DNA from: an uncultured Acidobacteriia bacterium
GTDB lineage: Bacteria > Acidobacteriota > Terriglobia > Bryobacterales > Bryobacteraceae
Assembly: GCA_903923395.1 (NCBI GenBank)
Contig: CAIXXM010000152.1
Location: forward strand, 1 to 38,996
Direction: 5' to 3'
Length of the DNA stretch: 38,996 nucleotides
Shown: in pieces, positions 25,306-35,355 of the stretch
How the letters are laid out: every line of letters begins with the position of its first letter
Numbering within the stretch: position 1 is the stretch's first letter
Translations under genes and position numbers: made by a program
Notes under the pieces: model-generated
Told to the model about the DNA's origin: nothing
Databases searched by the model: none
What the model saw: only the letters and a program-made list of their open reading frames with translations

Positions 25306-27747
25306 TTGCGACCGCGCAGTGTAATCGCTAATAAGCTGATCTTCCTTTCCTTCTTTCTTTTCCTGGCTGCTGTTTTCTTTCTGGCGCCGCCTTCCCTGGC
25401 AGCCCAGACCGCGCCCCACGCGGGCGGCGAAGCCAACCTCATTCTGCCGGATCTTTCCCACGCCAGTTTCATGGGTATCAACGGCCGCAGCCTGCTCATG
25501 GGTGGACTCGGGATCTGCGTTCTGGGCCTGATCTTCGGCCTCATCACTTACATGAATCTCCGCGACCTCCCCGTGCATGACTGCATGCGCGAGGTCTCAG
25601 AACTCATTTGGGAAACCTGCAAGACTTACCTGTTCACGCAGGGCAAGTTCATTCTCATCCTGGAAGTCTTCATCGGCACCATCATCGTGCTTTACTTTGG
25701 GCTCTTCCAGCATTTTGATTTCCTCAAGGTCACGATCATCCTGCTGTTCAGTATCATTGGAATCGCCGGAAGTTACGCCGTCGCCTGGTACGGCATCCGC
25801 GTTAATACCTTCGCGAACTCACGCACCGCGTTCGCCAGCCTGCGCGGCAAGCCCTATCTCTGCTACGCACTGCCTCTGCGCGCCGGCATGAGTATCGGCA
25901 TGGTTCTGATCTCCGTCGAACTGCTCATCATGCTTTGTATTCTGCTCTTCATCCCGCGGGATTATGCCGGACCGTGCTTCATCGGCTTCGCCATCGGTGA
26001 ATCCCTCGGTGCCGCGGCACTGCGCGTCGCCGGCGGTATCTTCACCAAGATCGCCGATATCGGCAGTGACCTCATGAAAGTCGTCTTCAAAATCAAGGAA
26101 GACGATGCCCGCAACCCCGGCGTCATTGCCGATTGCACCGGTGACAACGCTGGCGATTCCGTCGGCCCCTCCGCCGATGGCTTCGAAACCTATGGCGTCA
26201 CCGGCGTCGCACTGATCTCCTTCATCCTGCTCGCCGTCTCCCAGGAAGTCACGCAGGTCCAGTTACTCGTTTGGATCTTTGTGATGCGCATCATGATGGT
26301 CGTGTCCTCCGCCCTCTCGTACTTCATCAATGAAGCCCTCGCGAAGGCCAAGTATCTCAACGCCGATAAGTTCAATTACGAAGCACCGCTCACCTTCCTG
26401 GTCTGGCTCACGTCCATCGTCTCCATCGTGCTCACATACATCGTGAGTTACCTTATGATCCCGGATCTGGGCGACGGCACCCTGTGGTGGAAGTTATCTT
26501 CTGTCATTACCTGCGGCACACTGGCCGGCGCTCTCATCCCTGAACTTGTGAAGGTCTTCACCTCCACCGAATCCGGTCACGTTCGGGAAGTAGTTGCCTC
26601 CTCCCGTGAAGGTGGCGCATCCCTCAACATCCTCAGCGGCTTTGTCGCCGGTAACTTCAGCGCCTTCTGGCTCGGCCTCGCCATGCTCCTGCTCATGGGC
26701 GTCGCCTATGGAGTCAGTACCATGGGTCTTGGCTCCCTCATGATCGCCCCCGCCGTCTTCGCCTTCGGTCTCGTGGCCTTCGGGTTCCTCGGCATGGGGC
26801 CGGTCACCATCGCGGTGGATTCCTATGGGCCGGTCACGGACAACGCACAATCCGTCTACGAACTCTCTCTGATTGAAGAAGTCCCCAATATCAAGGCGGA
26901 GTTACAAACCAAGTTCGGCTTCACGCCCGATTTCGAACGTGCCAAAGAAAACCTCGAAGAGAATGACGGTGCCGGCAATACCTTCAAAGCCACCGCAAAA
27001 CCAGTGCTCATCGGGACTGCCGTCGTCGGCGCGACGACCATGATCTTCTCCATCATCGTGGCGCTCACCAATGGACTCACCACCAACCTGCAGAACCTCT
27101 CCATCCTCCATCCGCCCTTCCTGCTCGGCCTGCTCGCGGGCGGTTCTGTGATCTACTGGTTCACCGGCGCATCCTGCCAGGCGGTCACCACCGGGGCGTA
27201 CCGCGCAGTGGAGTTCATCAAAGCCAATATCAAGCTCGAAGGTGTGACCAAAGCCTCCATTGCGGACAGCAAAGCGGTGGTGGAAATCTGCACGAAGTAT
27301 GCGCAGATGGGCATGTTCAATATCTTCCTGGCGGTATTCTTTCTCACACTGGCCTTCGCCTTCGTGGAGCCGTTTCTGTTCATCGGCTATCTCATTTCCA
27401 TCGCGCTCTTCGGCCTGTATCAGGCCATCTTCATGGCCAATGCCGGCGGTGCCTGGGACAACGCCAAGAAGATCGTCGAAACAGAACTCAAGATGAAGGG
27501 CACGCCGCTGCATGATGCCGCGGTTGTCGGTGACACGGTGGGTGATCCCTTCAAGGACACCTCCTCGGTGGCACTCAACCCCATCATCAAATTCACCACG
27601 CTCTTCGGTCTGCTGGCTGTGGAACTGGCAGTCTCATTGACGGAACAGAACGGCCCGGTGCTTGCCGAATCGCTCTCCGCCGTCTTCCTGCTGATTGCGC
27701 TTGTCTTCGTCTGGCGTTCTTTCTACCGGATGCGGATTCAGGGCTGA
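25306..27747 (+). CDS. hppA: Membrane-bound proton-translocating pyrophosphatase with variant catalytic loop
   Basis: This 813-residue protein, somewhat long for the family (about 660-770), has about 16 membrane helices. It couples hydrolysis of pyrophosphate to ion pumping. The first catalytic loop reads DIGSDLMKVVFKIKEDDARNPGVIADCTGDNAGDSVGPSADGFETYGVTG in spirit, where most members have DVGADLVGKVE...; the loop is one residue shorter and the KxE triplet is altered (residues about 251-267). The GNTFKATAK segment places lysine where potassium-independent enzymes carry it. The start is TTG 25306 with GGAGG (25292-25296) nine bases upstream. A weak promoter (TTGCAA 25238, TATAGG 25259, 15-bp spacer) precedes it. 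The 3' end overlaps the Tag gene by 10 bp. Confidence 0.9.
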   Translation: MRPRSVIANKLIFLSFFLFLAAVFFLAPPSLAAQTAPHAGGEANLILPDLSHASFMGINGRSLLMGGLGICVLGLIFGLITYMNLRDLPVHDCMREVSELIWETCKTYLFTQGKFILILEVFIGTIIVLYFGLFQHFDFLKVTIILLFSIIGIAGSYAVAWYGIRVNTFANSRTAFASLRGKPYLCYALPLRAGMSIGMVLISVELLIMLCILLFIPRDYAGPCFIGFAIGESLGAAALRVAGGIFTKIADIGSDLMKVVFKIKEDDARNPGVIADCTGDNAGDSVGPSADGFETYGVTGVALISFILLAVSQEVTQVQLLVWIFVMRIMMVVSSALSYFINEALAKAKYLNADKFNYEAPLTFLVWLTSIVSIVLTYIVSYLMIPDLGDGTLWWKLSSVITCGTLAGALIPELVKVFTSTESGHVREVVASSREGGASLNILSGFVAGNFSAFWLGLAMLLLMGVAYGVSTMGLGSLMIAPAVFAFGLVAFGFLGMGPVTIAVDSYGPVTDNAQSVYELSLIEEVPNIKAELQTKFGFTPDFERAKENLEENDGAGNTFKATAKPVLIGTAVVGATTMIFSIIVALTNGLTTNLQNLSILHPPFLLGLLAGGSVIYWFTGASCQAVTTGAYRAVEFIKANIKLEGVTKASIADSKAVVEICTKYAQMGMFNIFLAVFFLTLAFAFVEPFLFIGYLISIALFGLYQAIFMANAGGAWDNAKKIVETELKMKGTPLHDAAVVGDTVGDPFKDTSSVALNPIIKFTTLFGLLAVELAVSLTEQNGPVLAESLSAVFLLIALVFVWRSFYRMRIQG

Positions 27748-28271
27748 AGCCGCCGTATCTCCGCATAGACGTCACAATCCTCCTCGTGGGCACCGGGCAA
27801 ATAACCGGTGCTCACGAGGAATTCATTCACAATCTCCCCGCCTGTAAACACGAACGTCTTCTTGAATAACTTCATCCACTCCAGCTTCGTCCGCGGATGA
27901 TGCGCATCCAGCCAGTTCGCAAAGCCCCCATGCGACTCCCGGATCACCAGCAGCCTCTGCGCATTCGTAATCGCCGCCTCCACCTTCAAGCGGTTCCGGA
28001 TAATCCCCGCGTCGGACAGTAACCGCGCACGGTCTTCATCACCATACGCCGCAACACGGTCCAAAGCAAACCCGTGGTAAGCCAGGAAGAAGGCTTCTTT
28101 CTTCTTCAAAATCGTCAGCCACGAAAGCCCTGCCTGATTGATCTCCAACACCAGCCGCCCGAACAAGGCAGCATCATCGCGCAGCGGGAACCCGTACTCC
28201 GTGCGATGATACTCTTCGTTCCACGGGTCAGTCTTCCCCAGCCGCACCGCGGCGCAATAACTCAATCCCAC
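27738..28271 (-). CDS. tag: DNA-3-methyladenine glycosylase I
   Basis: This 177-residue enzyme removes 3-methyladenine from alkylated DNA. The family zinc ligands are seen as C6, H22, H162 and C166, and the base-recognition glutamate is E43 in VLEINQAGLSWLTIL. The KTDPWNEEYHRTEYG stretch matches the usual DPLYxxYHDxEWG with the Trp replaced by Tyr. The start is GTG 28271, which directly follows the stop of the beta-lactamase-family gene (TAA 28272-28274), so the two are coupled. The 3' end overlaps the pyrophosphatase gene by 10 bp on the opposite strand. Confidence 0.92.
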   Translation of the reverse strand: MGLSYCAAVRLGKTDPWNEEYHRTEYGFPLRDDAALFGRLVLEINQAGLSWLTILKKKEAFFLAYHGFALDRVAAYGDEDRARLLSDAGIIRNRLKVEAAITNAQRLLVIRESHGGFANWLDAHHPRTKLEWMKLFKKTFVFTGGEIVNEFLVSTGYLPGAHEEDCDVYAEIRRLQP

Positions 28272-29501
28272 TTACTCCACCGCCGATCCGGAAATCTGAA
28301 AAAACGCTGACCGGAAATCATTCGAGTTACCCGCGCTGCCAATCATAAACACACGAATCAGATCATTCGAAGGATCAATCCAGCCCTGCGTGCCAAAAGC
28401 CCCGCCATGACCATAAGTCCCCGGAGCCAGCAGCATCACCTGCACCAGCGGATCCTGCACCACCTCCCACGCCAGCCCGTAACTCGCATGTTCCGGCGAT
28501 AACCAGCCCGCATTCGGAATATAGTTCGTGTGGACCTCACGCATCAAATCCACCGTCATCTTCGAAAGATATCTCTTCCCCTGATAAGTCCCGCCGTTTA
28601 ACATCATCTGGTAGAACTTCACCAGATCTTCCGCGGTGGAGAACATACCCCACTCCGGCGCGGGATACTTCGCGCCCTTGCGGTAACGCCGCGGATCGCC
28701 GCCCAGAATCGAATCCCCCGCCGGCACCAACTTATCGCCTTCTTTCTTATAAACCAGCGCAATCCGGCCAATCTTATCGGCGGGAGGAAAGAAGAAGGAA
28801 TCCTTCATGCCCAGCGGCTCCCAGATTCTCTGCGCGATGAATTTCTCATACGGCATGCCCGACGCCACTTCAATCAACCGTCCCAGCGTCGCGATGCCCG
28901 TGTTCGCATACTGCCATTTGCTGCCCGGTTCGTAATCAAGCGGGGCCTGCGCATAGATCCGCACCGCTTCAGCCAGCGTGAGATCCAGCTTCTGCGGCAG
29001 TTCCTTGATTGACGCCGGCGGGTTCCCATTCAACCCCGAAGTATGCGTCATGAGATCCCGCACAATCATCGGCCGCGCTGGCTTCTTCAGCAGCACGGAC
29101 CCATCCGGATTCTTCCCGGCAATCACCATCTGCCCGCGAAACTCCGGCAGATACTTCTCCACCGGCTCATTCAGCGCCAGCCTGCCGTCTTCCACCAGCA
29201 TCATCACGCCCACAGCGGTGAACGGCTTCGTCATCGACATGATCTGGAAGATAGAATCCGTCCGCATGGGCTTCTTCTCTTCGAGATTCTGGTAACCCGC
29301 CGCGGACAGTTCTGCAATCACGCCGTGCCGCGACACCAAAGACACACAACCTGCGGCGATGCCCTCATCCACAAGCTCCTTCATCCGCTGCGGAATCAGC
29401 GCCAGTCGCGCAGGATTCAACCCCGCCTTCTTCGCATCCTCACCAGTAATGGCCGCTCCAGCAAGACAGATGGCCAGCAGGCCAATACAAACAGATCGCA
29501 T
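28272..29501 (-). CDS. Secreted serine hydrolase of the beta-lactamase class C/esterase family
   Basis: This 409-residue protein has a signal peptide (about 1-18, ending AGA). The active-site serine motif is SMTK (S89, K92) in FQIMSMTKPFTAVG, and the second motif is YANTG (YxN). A late GHGGAFGTQGW stands where a KTG/HxG motif is expected. The domain covers residues 30-400. Members hydrolyse esters, D-amino peptides or beta-lactams; resistance function is not implied. It is followed without a gap by the Tag gene and is divergent from the LRR gene across 31 bp. Confidence 0.88.
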   Translation of the reverse strand: MRSVCIGLLAICLAGAAITGEDAKKAGLNPARLALIPQRMKELVDEGIAAGCVSLVSRHGVIAELSAAGYQNLEEKKPMRTDSIFQIMSMTKPFTAVGVMMLVEDGRLALNEPVEKYLPEFRGQMVIAGKNPDGSVLLKKPARPMIVRDLMTHTSGLNGNPPASIKELPQKLDLTLAEAVRIYAQAPLDYEPGSKWQYANTGIATLGRLIEVASGMPYEKFIAQRIWEPLGMKDSFFFPPADKIGRIALVYKKEGDKLVPAGDSILGGDPRRYRKGAKYPAPEWGMFSTAEDLVKFYQMMLNGGTYQGKRYLSKMTVDLMREVHTNYIPNAGWLSPEHASYGLAWEVVQDPLVQVMLLAPGTYGHGGAFGTQGWIDPSNDLIRVFMIGSAGNSNDFRSAFFQISGSAVE

Positions 29502-29533
29502 GGAAGCAAGATATCAGATTGTAAAATCACATC

Positions 29534-30181
29534 GTGCCCAAGCGCCTGCTTCTTCTCCCCCTGCTCGCGTGCAGCCTCTTCGCCCAAACCCGCTCCCTCG
29601 TCATTGGCCCCGAAAACCGTGCCGCCCTGCAGCAACTGGCCAAGTACCCCGCCCTCGAACAACTCAAAATCGCCTGCCTCGAAGACCTAACTGCCCTGCC
29701 GGACTCCCTCACACGCCTGCAAAACCTGCGGGAACTGATCCTCGATAACGGCAACGGCTGCCAGATGAACTCCGCATTGCCCGAACAAATCGGCAACCTG
29801 ACGGCGCTCCGCAAACTCGTGCTTTATGGCGCGCAGGACAACCGCTGGCAGGAACCCGGCGTCAAGAAGAACTTGCGCGAACGCCATCCCTTCCCGAAAT
29901 CCATCGAAAAGCTAATTGGACTCACCTATCTCGACCTCGGCCGCAACGGCTTCACCACTATCCCGGCCTTCGTGCAGTCCCTCACCAACCTCAAAGAACT
30001 CCACCTCGACTTCAATGAACTCACTGAGCTACCGGCCTTCCTCGCGAACATGCCCGCCCTGAAAGTCGTCACTCTCGGCAATAACTGCGCCATTACAGGC
30101 AAAGCCGCCAGACGCACTGCAACAGTCAGGCGCTTTCCACGAATTCAGTTCGATTTCAAGAACGAATACGATTGCAACTAA
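29534..30181 (+). CDS. Secreted leucine-rich-repeat protein
   Basis: This 215-residue protein has a signal peptide ([18 protein letters not shown]). Around six LRR units of the LxxLxxLxLxxNxLxxLPxx type follow, including [79 protein letters not shown] and [12 protein letters not shown]. The domain probably binds another protein in the periplasm or on the surface. The start is GTG 29534. The C-terminus ends DFKNEYDCN, and two cysteines (NNCAI, YDCN) could cap the fold. It converges on lptB with a 4-bp overlap. Confidence 0.82.
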   Translation: MPKRLLLLPLLACSLFAQTRSLVIGPENRAALQQLAKYPALEQLKIACLEDLTALPDSLTRLQNLRELILDNGNGCQMNSALPEQIGNLTALRKLVLYGAQDNRWQEPGVKKNLRERHPFPKSIEKLIGLTYLDLGRNGFTTIPAFVQSLTNLKELHLDFNELTELPAFLANMPALKVVTLGNNCAITGKAARRTATVRRFPRIQFDFKNEYDCN

Positions 30182-30924
30182 CTACGCGGCAAATCCCCGG
30201 GCCCCAAACTGAAACTCTCACCCAGATACACCCGCCGCACTTCCGGATCTTCCGCCAGCGCCTTCGGTGTCCCCTTGAAGAAGATCCGCCCGGCATTGAT
30301 GATATACGCCCGGTCGACCACACCCAGCGTCTCGCGCACGTTGTGATCCGTCACCAGAATCCCAATCCCCTCGCGCTTCAAATCCAGAATAATTCGCTGC
30401 AGTTCAATCACCTGAATCGGATCAATCCCGCTGAACGGCTCATCGAGCAGCAGAAACGCCGGATCAATCGCCAGGGACCGCGCGATCTCCACACGCCGCC
30501 GCTCACCGCCCGATAACTGATACCCCTTGCTCTTCCGGACCGTCTCCAGCCCCAGTTGCTCAATCAGGCGGTTCATCTTATCCCGGCGCTCATGGCCTTT
30601 CATCCGGCGCGTCTGCAGAATCGCCATCAGATTCTCTTCCACGGAAAGCTTGCGAAACACACTCGCTTCCTGGGGTAGATAACTAATCCCATTCCGCGCA
30701 CGCTGGAACATCGGCATCCCCGTCAAATCCTTGCCGTCCAGCATGACCCGCCCGGAATCCGGCGTAATCAGACCCACAGTGATATAGAACGAAGTCGTCT
30801 TCCCCGCTCCGTTCGGCCCCAACAGGCCAACCACCTCACCCCGCTGCACATCCAACGAAACATCGTTGACCACGCGGCGGCCGCGGTATGACTTTGAAAT
30901 TTCCCTGGTTTCCAGCGTTTGCAT
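30178..30924 (-). CDS. lptB: LPS export ABC transporter ATP-binding protein LptB
   Basis: This 248-residue ATPase powers lipopolysaccharide transport from the inner membrane through the Lpt bridge. Walker A is GPNGAGKT (36-43), the Q-loop region is [24 protein letters not shown] (an LptB hallmark), the signature is [15 protein letters not shown], Walker B is [12 protein letters not shown] and the switch is TDHNVRETL. Its ATG overlaps the stop of the LptC/LptA-type gene by one base (TGATG). The permease genes lptF/lptG are not in the window. Confidence 0.95.
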   Translation of the reverse strand: MQTLETREISKSYRGRRVVNDVSLDVQRGEVVGLLGPNGAGKTTSFYITVGLITPDSGRVMLDGKDLTGMPMFQRARNGISYLPQEASVFRKLSVEENLMAILQTRRMKGHERRDKMNRLIEQLGLETVRKSKGYQLSGGERRRVEIARSLAIDPAFLLLDEPFSGIDPIQVIELQRIILDLKREGIGILVTDHNVRETLGVVDRAYIINAGRIFFKGTPKALAEDPEVRRVYLGESFSLGPGDLPRS

Positions 30925-33239
30925 CAGGATTTTTTGCGGCGCAGATGGCTTTTCACCGGCGCTTGCGGCGCTCCGTCCACTTCCAGCCTCTCATCATCTG
31001 TGAAATACGTCAGCTTCACGCCTTGCGTGTTGCCTTTCTTCGGATCGTCCAGCCTCGGTGCTCCGCCCGTCAAAATGATCTTTCCCTCTTCGGTGTAATA
31101 CTCAGCATGCTCGCTTGACCCCACGCGCGCGCGGTCCAGCGACTTATCCATAATCGTCACCTTGCCATCGCTGAACGCCTTGTTGATTCGCGAATCCTCA
31201 TCAGAATCGTTCTCATTGAGGAACGCCTTCAACGCCTCACTCTTCACCGTCAACGTGGGACGCGCAAAACTCACCTGCCCCGTATACACCGCCAAACGGT
31301 CCGCATCGGTATAAACCATATGCTGCGACCGGACCACCGTGTAGATCGGCTGCCGCAGCGTCAACCCGGCATTCTTCGGCGCAGGCGCCGGAGGAGTCTT
31401 CGGATCAGCCGGTTTGTCGTCATTATCCAGGAACTGCGTCACCACCTGGCCATCTGCCAGCAGCGTCTTCTTCTCGCGGTCAATATCAATCTTGTCCGCC
31501 GTAATGCGGTTCGACGTCTGCCACACCACCGCATTGCCAATATAGTGGACCTGCTTGTTCCGGTTCGCCGAATCCACACGGTCCGCCGTACCCTGCATCG
31601 GCTCCTCTTCATCCAGCATCCCGGACGTCTTCTTCTGCCCCGGCTTCGTCGGCTTATCCGGAATCCGGGTCGTCGAAACTTTGCCAATCGCTGTAAAGTC
31701 ACCCGTGGTCTGTTGCAGCGTGATCTTCTCAGCCGCAGTGGAACCCGTCGCGTCAGACATCCGCGCATTGTGATCCAGCAGCATCGTGTTCTTCACATTG
31801 TCGAAGTACGAGTTATCCGCCTGCGCCTTGCGGTCCCCATCCACATAGCGGAAATTCTCCGTCTGCCGGATCTCCTTCAACTGCCCCTTCTCATCAAACG
31901 AAGCATCCAGCGTCTTGCTGCTGGTGTAAGCCACCGCGACATTCTTCTTGCGCTTCTTCTCATCCTCGGATGGGTCAGTCTGCGTCTCCGCGTTAGTCGT
32001 ATGGAAGCTCTGGACCTCATTCTTCGGCCCGTACTCAATATTCATCCGGACACCCTTCACCAGACGCCTGTGCCGCGACGCCTGGTGCGGCTCAAATTCC
32101 AGCACCGCAGGCGTATGCGTCTGCACCTGCTGCAATTCCTTGCCGCCCGGACGCATCTTCAAATCCAGCACTTCCGCCGTGATGATCTTCGTGTCCGCCG
32201 TTTTGCCCTTCGGGTCATTGAACGGCACGGATTGAATCCGCCCGGCCCCATTCACCGCCACACTGGAAAGTTCACTCTCCCCATCGGTGTTCATCGTGAA
32301 GAAGAGGTCCACGCGGTTGCCGGTGATCGTCGTGTCAGAACCCTGGCCATGCGAGACCAGCCGCGCATTCCCGGTGCCTTCCAGCTTTTCCATCTGCCGC
32401 GAGTCGTTGTATTTGACATGCAGCATATCCGCGGCGTACTCAATCTGCTTCTTCGGCTCTTTGTCAGAACCGTGGGCATTCTGCGCGTCGATCCAGTCCA
32501 CCGCTTTGTCGTGAATCTTGATCGTCGCCGCCTGCGAATCAATGACCGTCTTGTCCTTGGTCATGCGCGCCCAGGGCATCAACTGCACCATCTGGTCGCC
32601 CTCTTTGTAGAACAACTCGCCCGCTTCCACCTTCATCGGCTTCGATTTCGGGTCCTGCCCCTGCAGAATCATCACTACGTCATGCGTCAGGTGCAGTTCA
32701 TGCTTCTCCGGGTCATAAATCGCGCCGGTGGATGTACCGCTGCCGCCGGAAAATGAGAACGCCACATTATGATCCGTACTCGCAAAGCCGGATTTACTGT
32801 CGAAACTGATGCCGCCCGTCTTGATGACCGTCAGCGTCTTCTTTGCCTGGGCTTGAAAAGGAACGTCAAGCGTGATCTCGCACTCGGCGGGCGAAAACAG
32901 CTTGCCCTCGTTCTGATCGAATTCCGCCGTCGGCGCTTTGATCAGGTCGTACGTGTCGCCCTTCTTGCTGAAGATCTGCAACTGCAACTCAACAAGTTCC
33001 ACCTTTTCCCCCACGGAGGCCTGTTTAAAGCTCTTGGCGGAAATCTTTACCTTCGGGCGGCCGTTGTCACTCTGCCCCCACTCATAATCGAGCGCAGTCG
33101 CTTTCGTATCCAGTGGCAAAGGCGCGGGGGGATTCGGGCGCTGGCTCCGTTGCACGCCGCGCTGTTTGTTGTAAATCCCGTAAATAGTCCCCGCCAGCGC
33201 CACAAGGGCCACCAGCAGCAGCAATCGCAGACTCCGCAT
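30924..33239 (-). CDS. LptC-LptA (OstA-like) fusion protein of the LPS transport bridge
   Basis: This 771-residue protein starts with one transmembrane helix ([21 protein letters not shown]) and an LptC-like beta-jellyroll (about 45-190). A long middle region (about 190-490) has further OstA-like strands. The C-terminal OstA/LptA-like domain (about 540-760) includes [52 protein letters not shown] and [15 protein letters not shown]. LptC and LptA are separate in Escherichia coli (about 190 and 185 residues); here one chain holds both and extra repeats, which could span the periplasm. It lies directly upstream of lptB on the same strand, and downstream of the YkgJ-type gene by 51 bp. Confidence 0.85.
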   Translation of the reverse strand: MRSLRLLLLVALVALAGTIYGIYNKQRGVQRSQRPNPPAPLPLDTKATALDYEWGQSDNGRPKVKISAKSFKQASVGEKVELVELQLQIFSKKGDTYDLIKAPTAEFDQNEGKLFSPAECEITLDVPFQAQAKKTLTVIKTGGISFDSKSGFASTDHNVAFSFSGGSGTSTGAIYDPEKHELHLTHDVVMILQGQDPKSKPMKVEAGELFYKEGDQMVQLMPWARMTKDKTVIDSQAATIKIHDKAVDWIDAQNAHGSDKEPKKQIEYAADMLHVKYNDSRQMEKLEGTGNARLVSHGQGSDTTITGNRVDLFFTMNTDGESELSSVAVNGAGRIQSVPFNDPKGKTADTKIITAEVLDLKMRPGGKELQQVQTHTPAVLEFEPHQASRHRRLVKGVRMNIEYGPKNEVQSFHTTNAETQTDPSEDEKKRKKNVAVAYTSSKTLDASFDEKGQLKEIRQTENFRYVDGDRKAQADNSYFDNVKNTMLLDHNARMSDATGSTAAEKITLQQTTGDFTAIGKVSTTRIPDKPTKPGQKKTSGMLDEEEPMQGTADRVDSANRNKQVHYIGNAVVWQTSNRITADKIDIDREKKTLLADGQVVTQFLDNDDKPADPKTPPAPAPKNAGLTLRQPIYTVVRSQHMVYTDADRLAVYTGQVSFARPTLTVKSEALKAFLNENDSDEDSRINKAFSDGKVTIMDKSLDRARVGSSEHAEYYTEEGKIILTGGAPRLDDPKKGNTQGVKLTYFTDDERLEVDGAPQAPVKSHLRRKKS

Positions 33240-33290
33240 CCGTTCTCTTCAGTGTATCGTTACGGCGCGGAAGCCCGTCCGGTTGCGGTC

Positions 33291-33806
33291 CTACTTCTGG
33301 AAACCCACCACTTGCTTGAATTCCTCCAGCGTGTTGTAAACAATCGGGCAATACGTGGCACGGTCAATGAACTGCCACATGCGGCTCTCAATCGACCCCT
33401 TGCCGCGCACCAGATGAGGGAAGTTGCGGCATGTGTCCGGCCGCGCCTCATACACACTGCAATCATTGCCATCGAGGAAAATGCAGCCCGTCTCCCTCCG
33501 GCGCAGCACCACCTCGTCCTCATCCTCTTCCATCGCCGACGCCGTCGTGTACTGCTGGATAAACTTCTGCGGCGAAATTCCGAAAAACTTCGCCAGCTTC
33601 TCCACATCACGCTTCTGCAGGTTCGTCTCCGCCACCTTGCAGCAATTCGCGCAGGAACGGCAGTCAATCTGGTCCTCCACCGCTTCCGCCACGCGCCGGA
33701 ACTTCAGATCCTGAAAGTTGTGCCGCTTCAGATGCCGCCGGAACATTTCGTTCTCTTTCAGCTTCTGTTCCCCGAGTTTTTTGATTTGCACCAGATCTGT
33801 GATCAC
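33291..33806 (-). CDS. YkgJ-family cysteine-cluster protein
   Basis: This 171-residue soluble protein has the family motif CRSCANCC (C49, C52, C55, C56) and four later cysteines: C108 in GCIF, C116 in DCSVYEARP, C126 in TCRNFP and C153 in YCPIV. Eight cysteines suggest a zinc or Fe-S site. Its biochemical role is unknown in the family. It is upstream of the LptC-LptA gene on the same strand and divergent from the POT transporter gene across 58 bp. Confidence 0.86.
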   Translation of the reverse strand: MITDLVQIKKLGEQKLKENEMFRRHLKRHNFQDLKFRRVAEAVEDQIDCRSCANCCKVAETNLQKRDVEKLAKFFGISPQKFIQQYTTASAMEEDEDEVVLRRRETGCIFLDGNDCSVYEARPDTCRNFPHLVRGKGSIESRMWQFIDRATYCPIVYNTLEEFKQVVGFQK

Positions 33807-33864
33807 GTACTTGTAGTGTAGTCCCCCAAACCGCCGCAGGACTTGCGAGAATAGGCAGAATCAC

Positions 33865-35352
33865 ATGTCCGTCACTTCCACCGCTCCCTCTGGCTCCCCC
33901 GGCAACCCGCGCTGGGACCGCGCTTTCTTCGGCCACCCCGTCGGCCTCTCCACGCTCTTCTTTACCGAAATGTGGGAACGGTTCAGCTATTACGGCATGC
34001 GCGCGCTGCTCATCCTCTTCATGACCGCCACCGCGGCAAAGGGCGGACTCGGCTTCCCCGCTTCCAAAGCAGGCGCCGTTTACGGACTCTACACCTCCCT
34101 CGTCTACCTCCTCGGCCTCCCCGGCGGCTGGGTGGCCGACCGCATCACCGGACAACGCAAAGCCGTCCTCTACGGCGGCATCATCATCGCCGCAGGCCAC
34201 TTGCTCATGGCCTTCCCCTCGCTCGAAACCTTCTATGCCGGACTCGTCCTCATCGTCCTCGGCACCGGGCTGCTCAAACCCAACATCAGCACCATGGTCG
34301 GTGAACTCTACTCCGCCACGGACAAACGCCGCGATTCCGGCTTCAGTATCTTTTACATGGGCATCAACCTGGGGGCTTTCGTTTCGCCGCTGGTCTGCGG
34401 TTACCTGGGCGAAAACATCAACTGGCACTATGGCTTCGGCGCGGCCGGTATCGGCATGACCCTCGGCCTCATCCAGTACGTGGCCGGTGCGAAATACCTC
34501 GGTACCGCCGGCACAAAATCCAACGGCACACCACGGGATGTCGCCCTGTTCCAGCGCACAGCGGCAGGCCTCGCGGCAATCGTGGCCATCGTCGCCGCCC
34601 TGATGTTCAGCGGCATCCTCGACGCCAACAGGCTCTCGGATCTCTTCGGCATCTTCCTGGTCGCCACCGTCGCCATCTTCTTCGGCTGGCTGCTGACCAA
34701 CAAGCACTTTACCTCCGAAGAACGCGGCCGCCTCGGTGCCATCTTCGTTTTCTTCTTCGCCGCCGCCCTGTTCTGGAGCGTCTTCGAGCAAGCCGGTTCC
34801 ACGCTCAACCTCTTCGCGGAACGCAACACCAACCTCCACGCCTGGGATTTTCCGCTCTGGGGACTCTTCCGCGCCAGCTACTTCCAGTCCTTCAACTCCG
34901 TGTTCCTGATCATCTTCGCGCCGGTCTTCGCGCTGGTCTGGATGAAACTTGGCAAGCGGGAACCCACCAGCACCTCCAAGTTCTCCATTGGGCTGATCTT
35001 CGTCGGTCTCGGTTTCGCCATACTGATCCCCGTCTCCAGCGGTGTCCTGGTCAGCCCGTGGTGGCTGACCCTGACGTACCTGCTGCATACCATCGGGGAA
35101 CTCTGCCTGAGTCCTGTGGGCTTGAGCGCAATGACCAAACTCGCACCGGTCCGCGTGGCAGGCCTCATGATGGGCGTTTGGTTCATGGCTACTTCCGTGG
35201 GGAACTTCATCGGCGGCCGCATCGCCTCCGTATATGAAAGCTTCCCCCTGCCCACGCTGTTCGCTGTGGTGGCCGGCTTCGCCATGCTGATCGGCATGCT
35301 GATGTTCTTCCTCAGCGGCAGGATGAAACGGATGATGGGCGGGGTGAATTAG
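33865..35352 (+). CDS. POT/PTR-family proton-dependent oligopeptide transporter
   Basis: This 495-residue MFS protein has the family motif FFTEMWERFSYYGMRALLILFM (ExxERFxYYG, for proton coupling), PLGG-like loop GLPGGWVADRITGQRKAVLYGG, and FYMGINLGAFVSPLVCGYLG. Fourteen or so helices are seen. It imports di- and tripeptides with protons. Start ATG 33865; its stop is 3 bp from the 3' end of the decayed Ig-like gene on the other strand. Confidence 0.93.
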   Translation: MSVTSTAPSGSPGNPRWDRAFFGHPVGLSTLFFTEMWERFSYYGMRALLILFMTATAAKGGLGFPASKAGAVYGLYTSLVYLLGLPGGWVADRITGQRKAVLYGGIIIAAGHLLMAFPSLETFYAGLVLIVLGTGLLKPNISTMVGELYSATDKRRDSGFSIFYMGINLGAFVSPLVCGYLGENINWHYGFGAAGIGMTLGLIQYVAGAKYLGTAGTKSNGTPRDVALFQRTAAGLAAIVAIVAALMFSGILDANRLSDLFGIFLVATVAIFFGWLLTNKHFTSEERGRLGAIFVFFFAAALFWSVFEQAGSTLNLFAERNTNLHAWDFPLWGLFRASYFQSFNSVFLIIFAPVFALVWMKLGKREPTSTSKFSIGLIFVGLGFAILIPVSSGVLVSPWWLTLTYLLHTIGELCLSPVGLSAMTKLAPVRVAGLMMGVWFMATSVGNFIGGRIASVYESFPLPTLFAVVAGFAMLIGMLMFFLSGRMKRMMGGVN

Positions 35353-35355
35353 GGT

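Noticed and set aside
28272-29501. Antibiotic resistance beta-lactamase
   Set aside because: The SxxK and YxN motifs are shared with many esterases and peptidases of the same fold; nothing points specifically to beta-lactam hydrolysis.
31320-32756. 478-codon forward frame, Arg- and Leu-rich
   Set aside because: Antisense shadow of the LptC-LptA fusion; no domain and extreme arginine content.
33664-35088. 474-codon reverse-strand frame opposite the POT transporter
   Set aside because: Its composition (Gly/Glu/Asp-rich, no motifs) is typical of the antisense of a GC-rich membrane protein; the forward frame has clear POT motifs.
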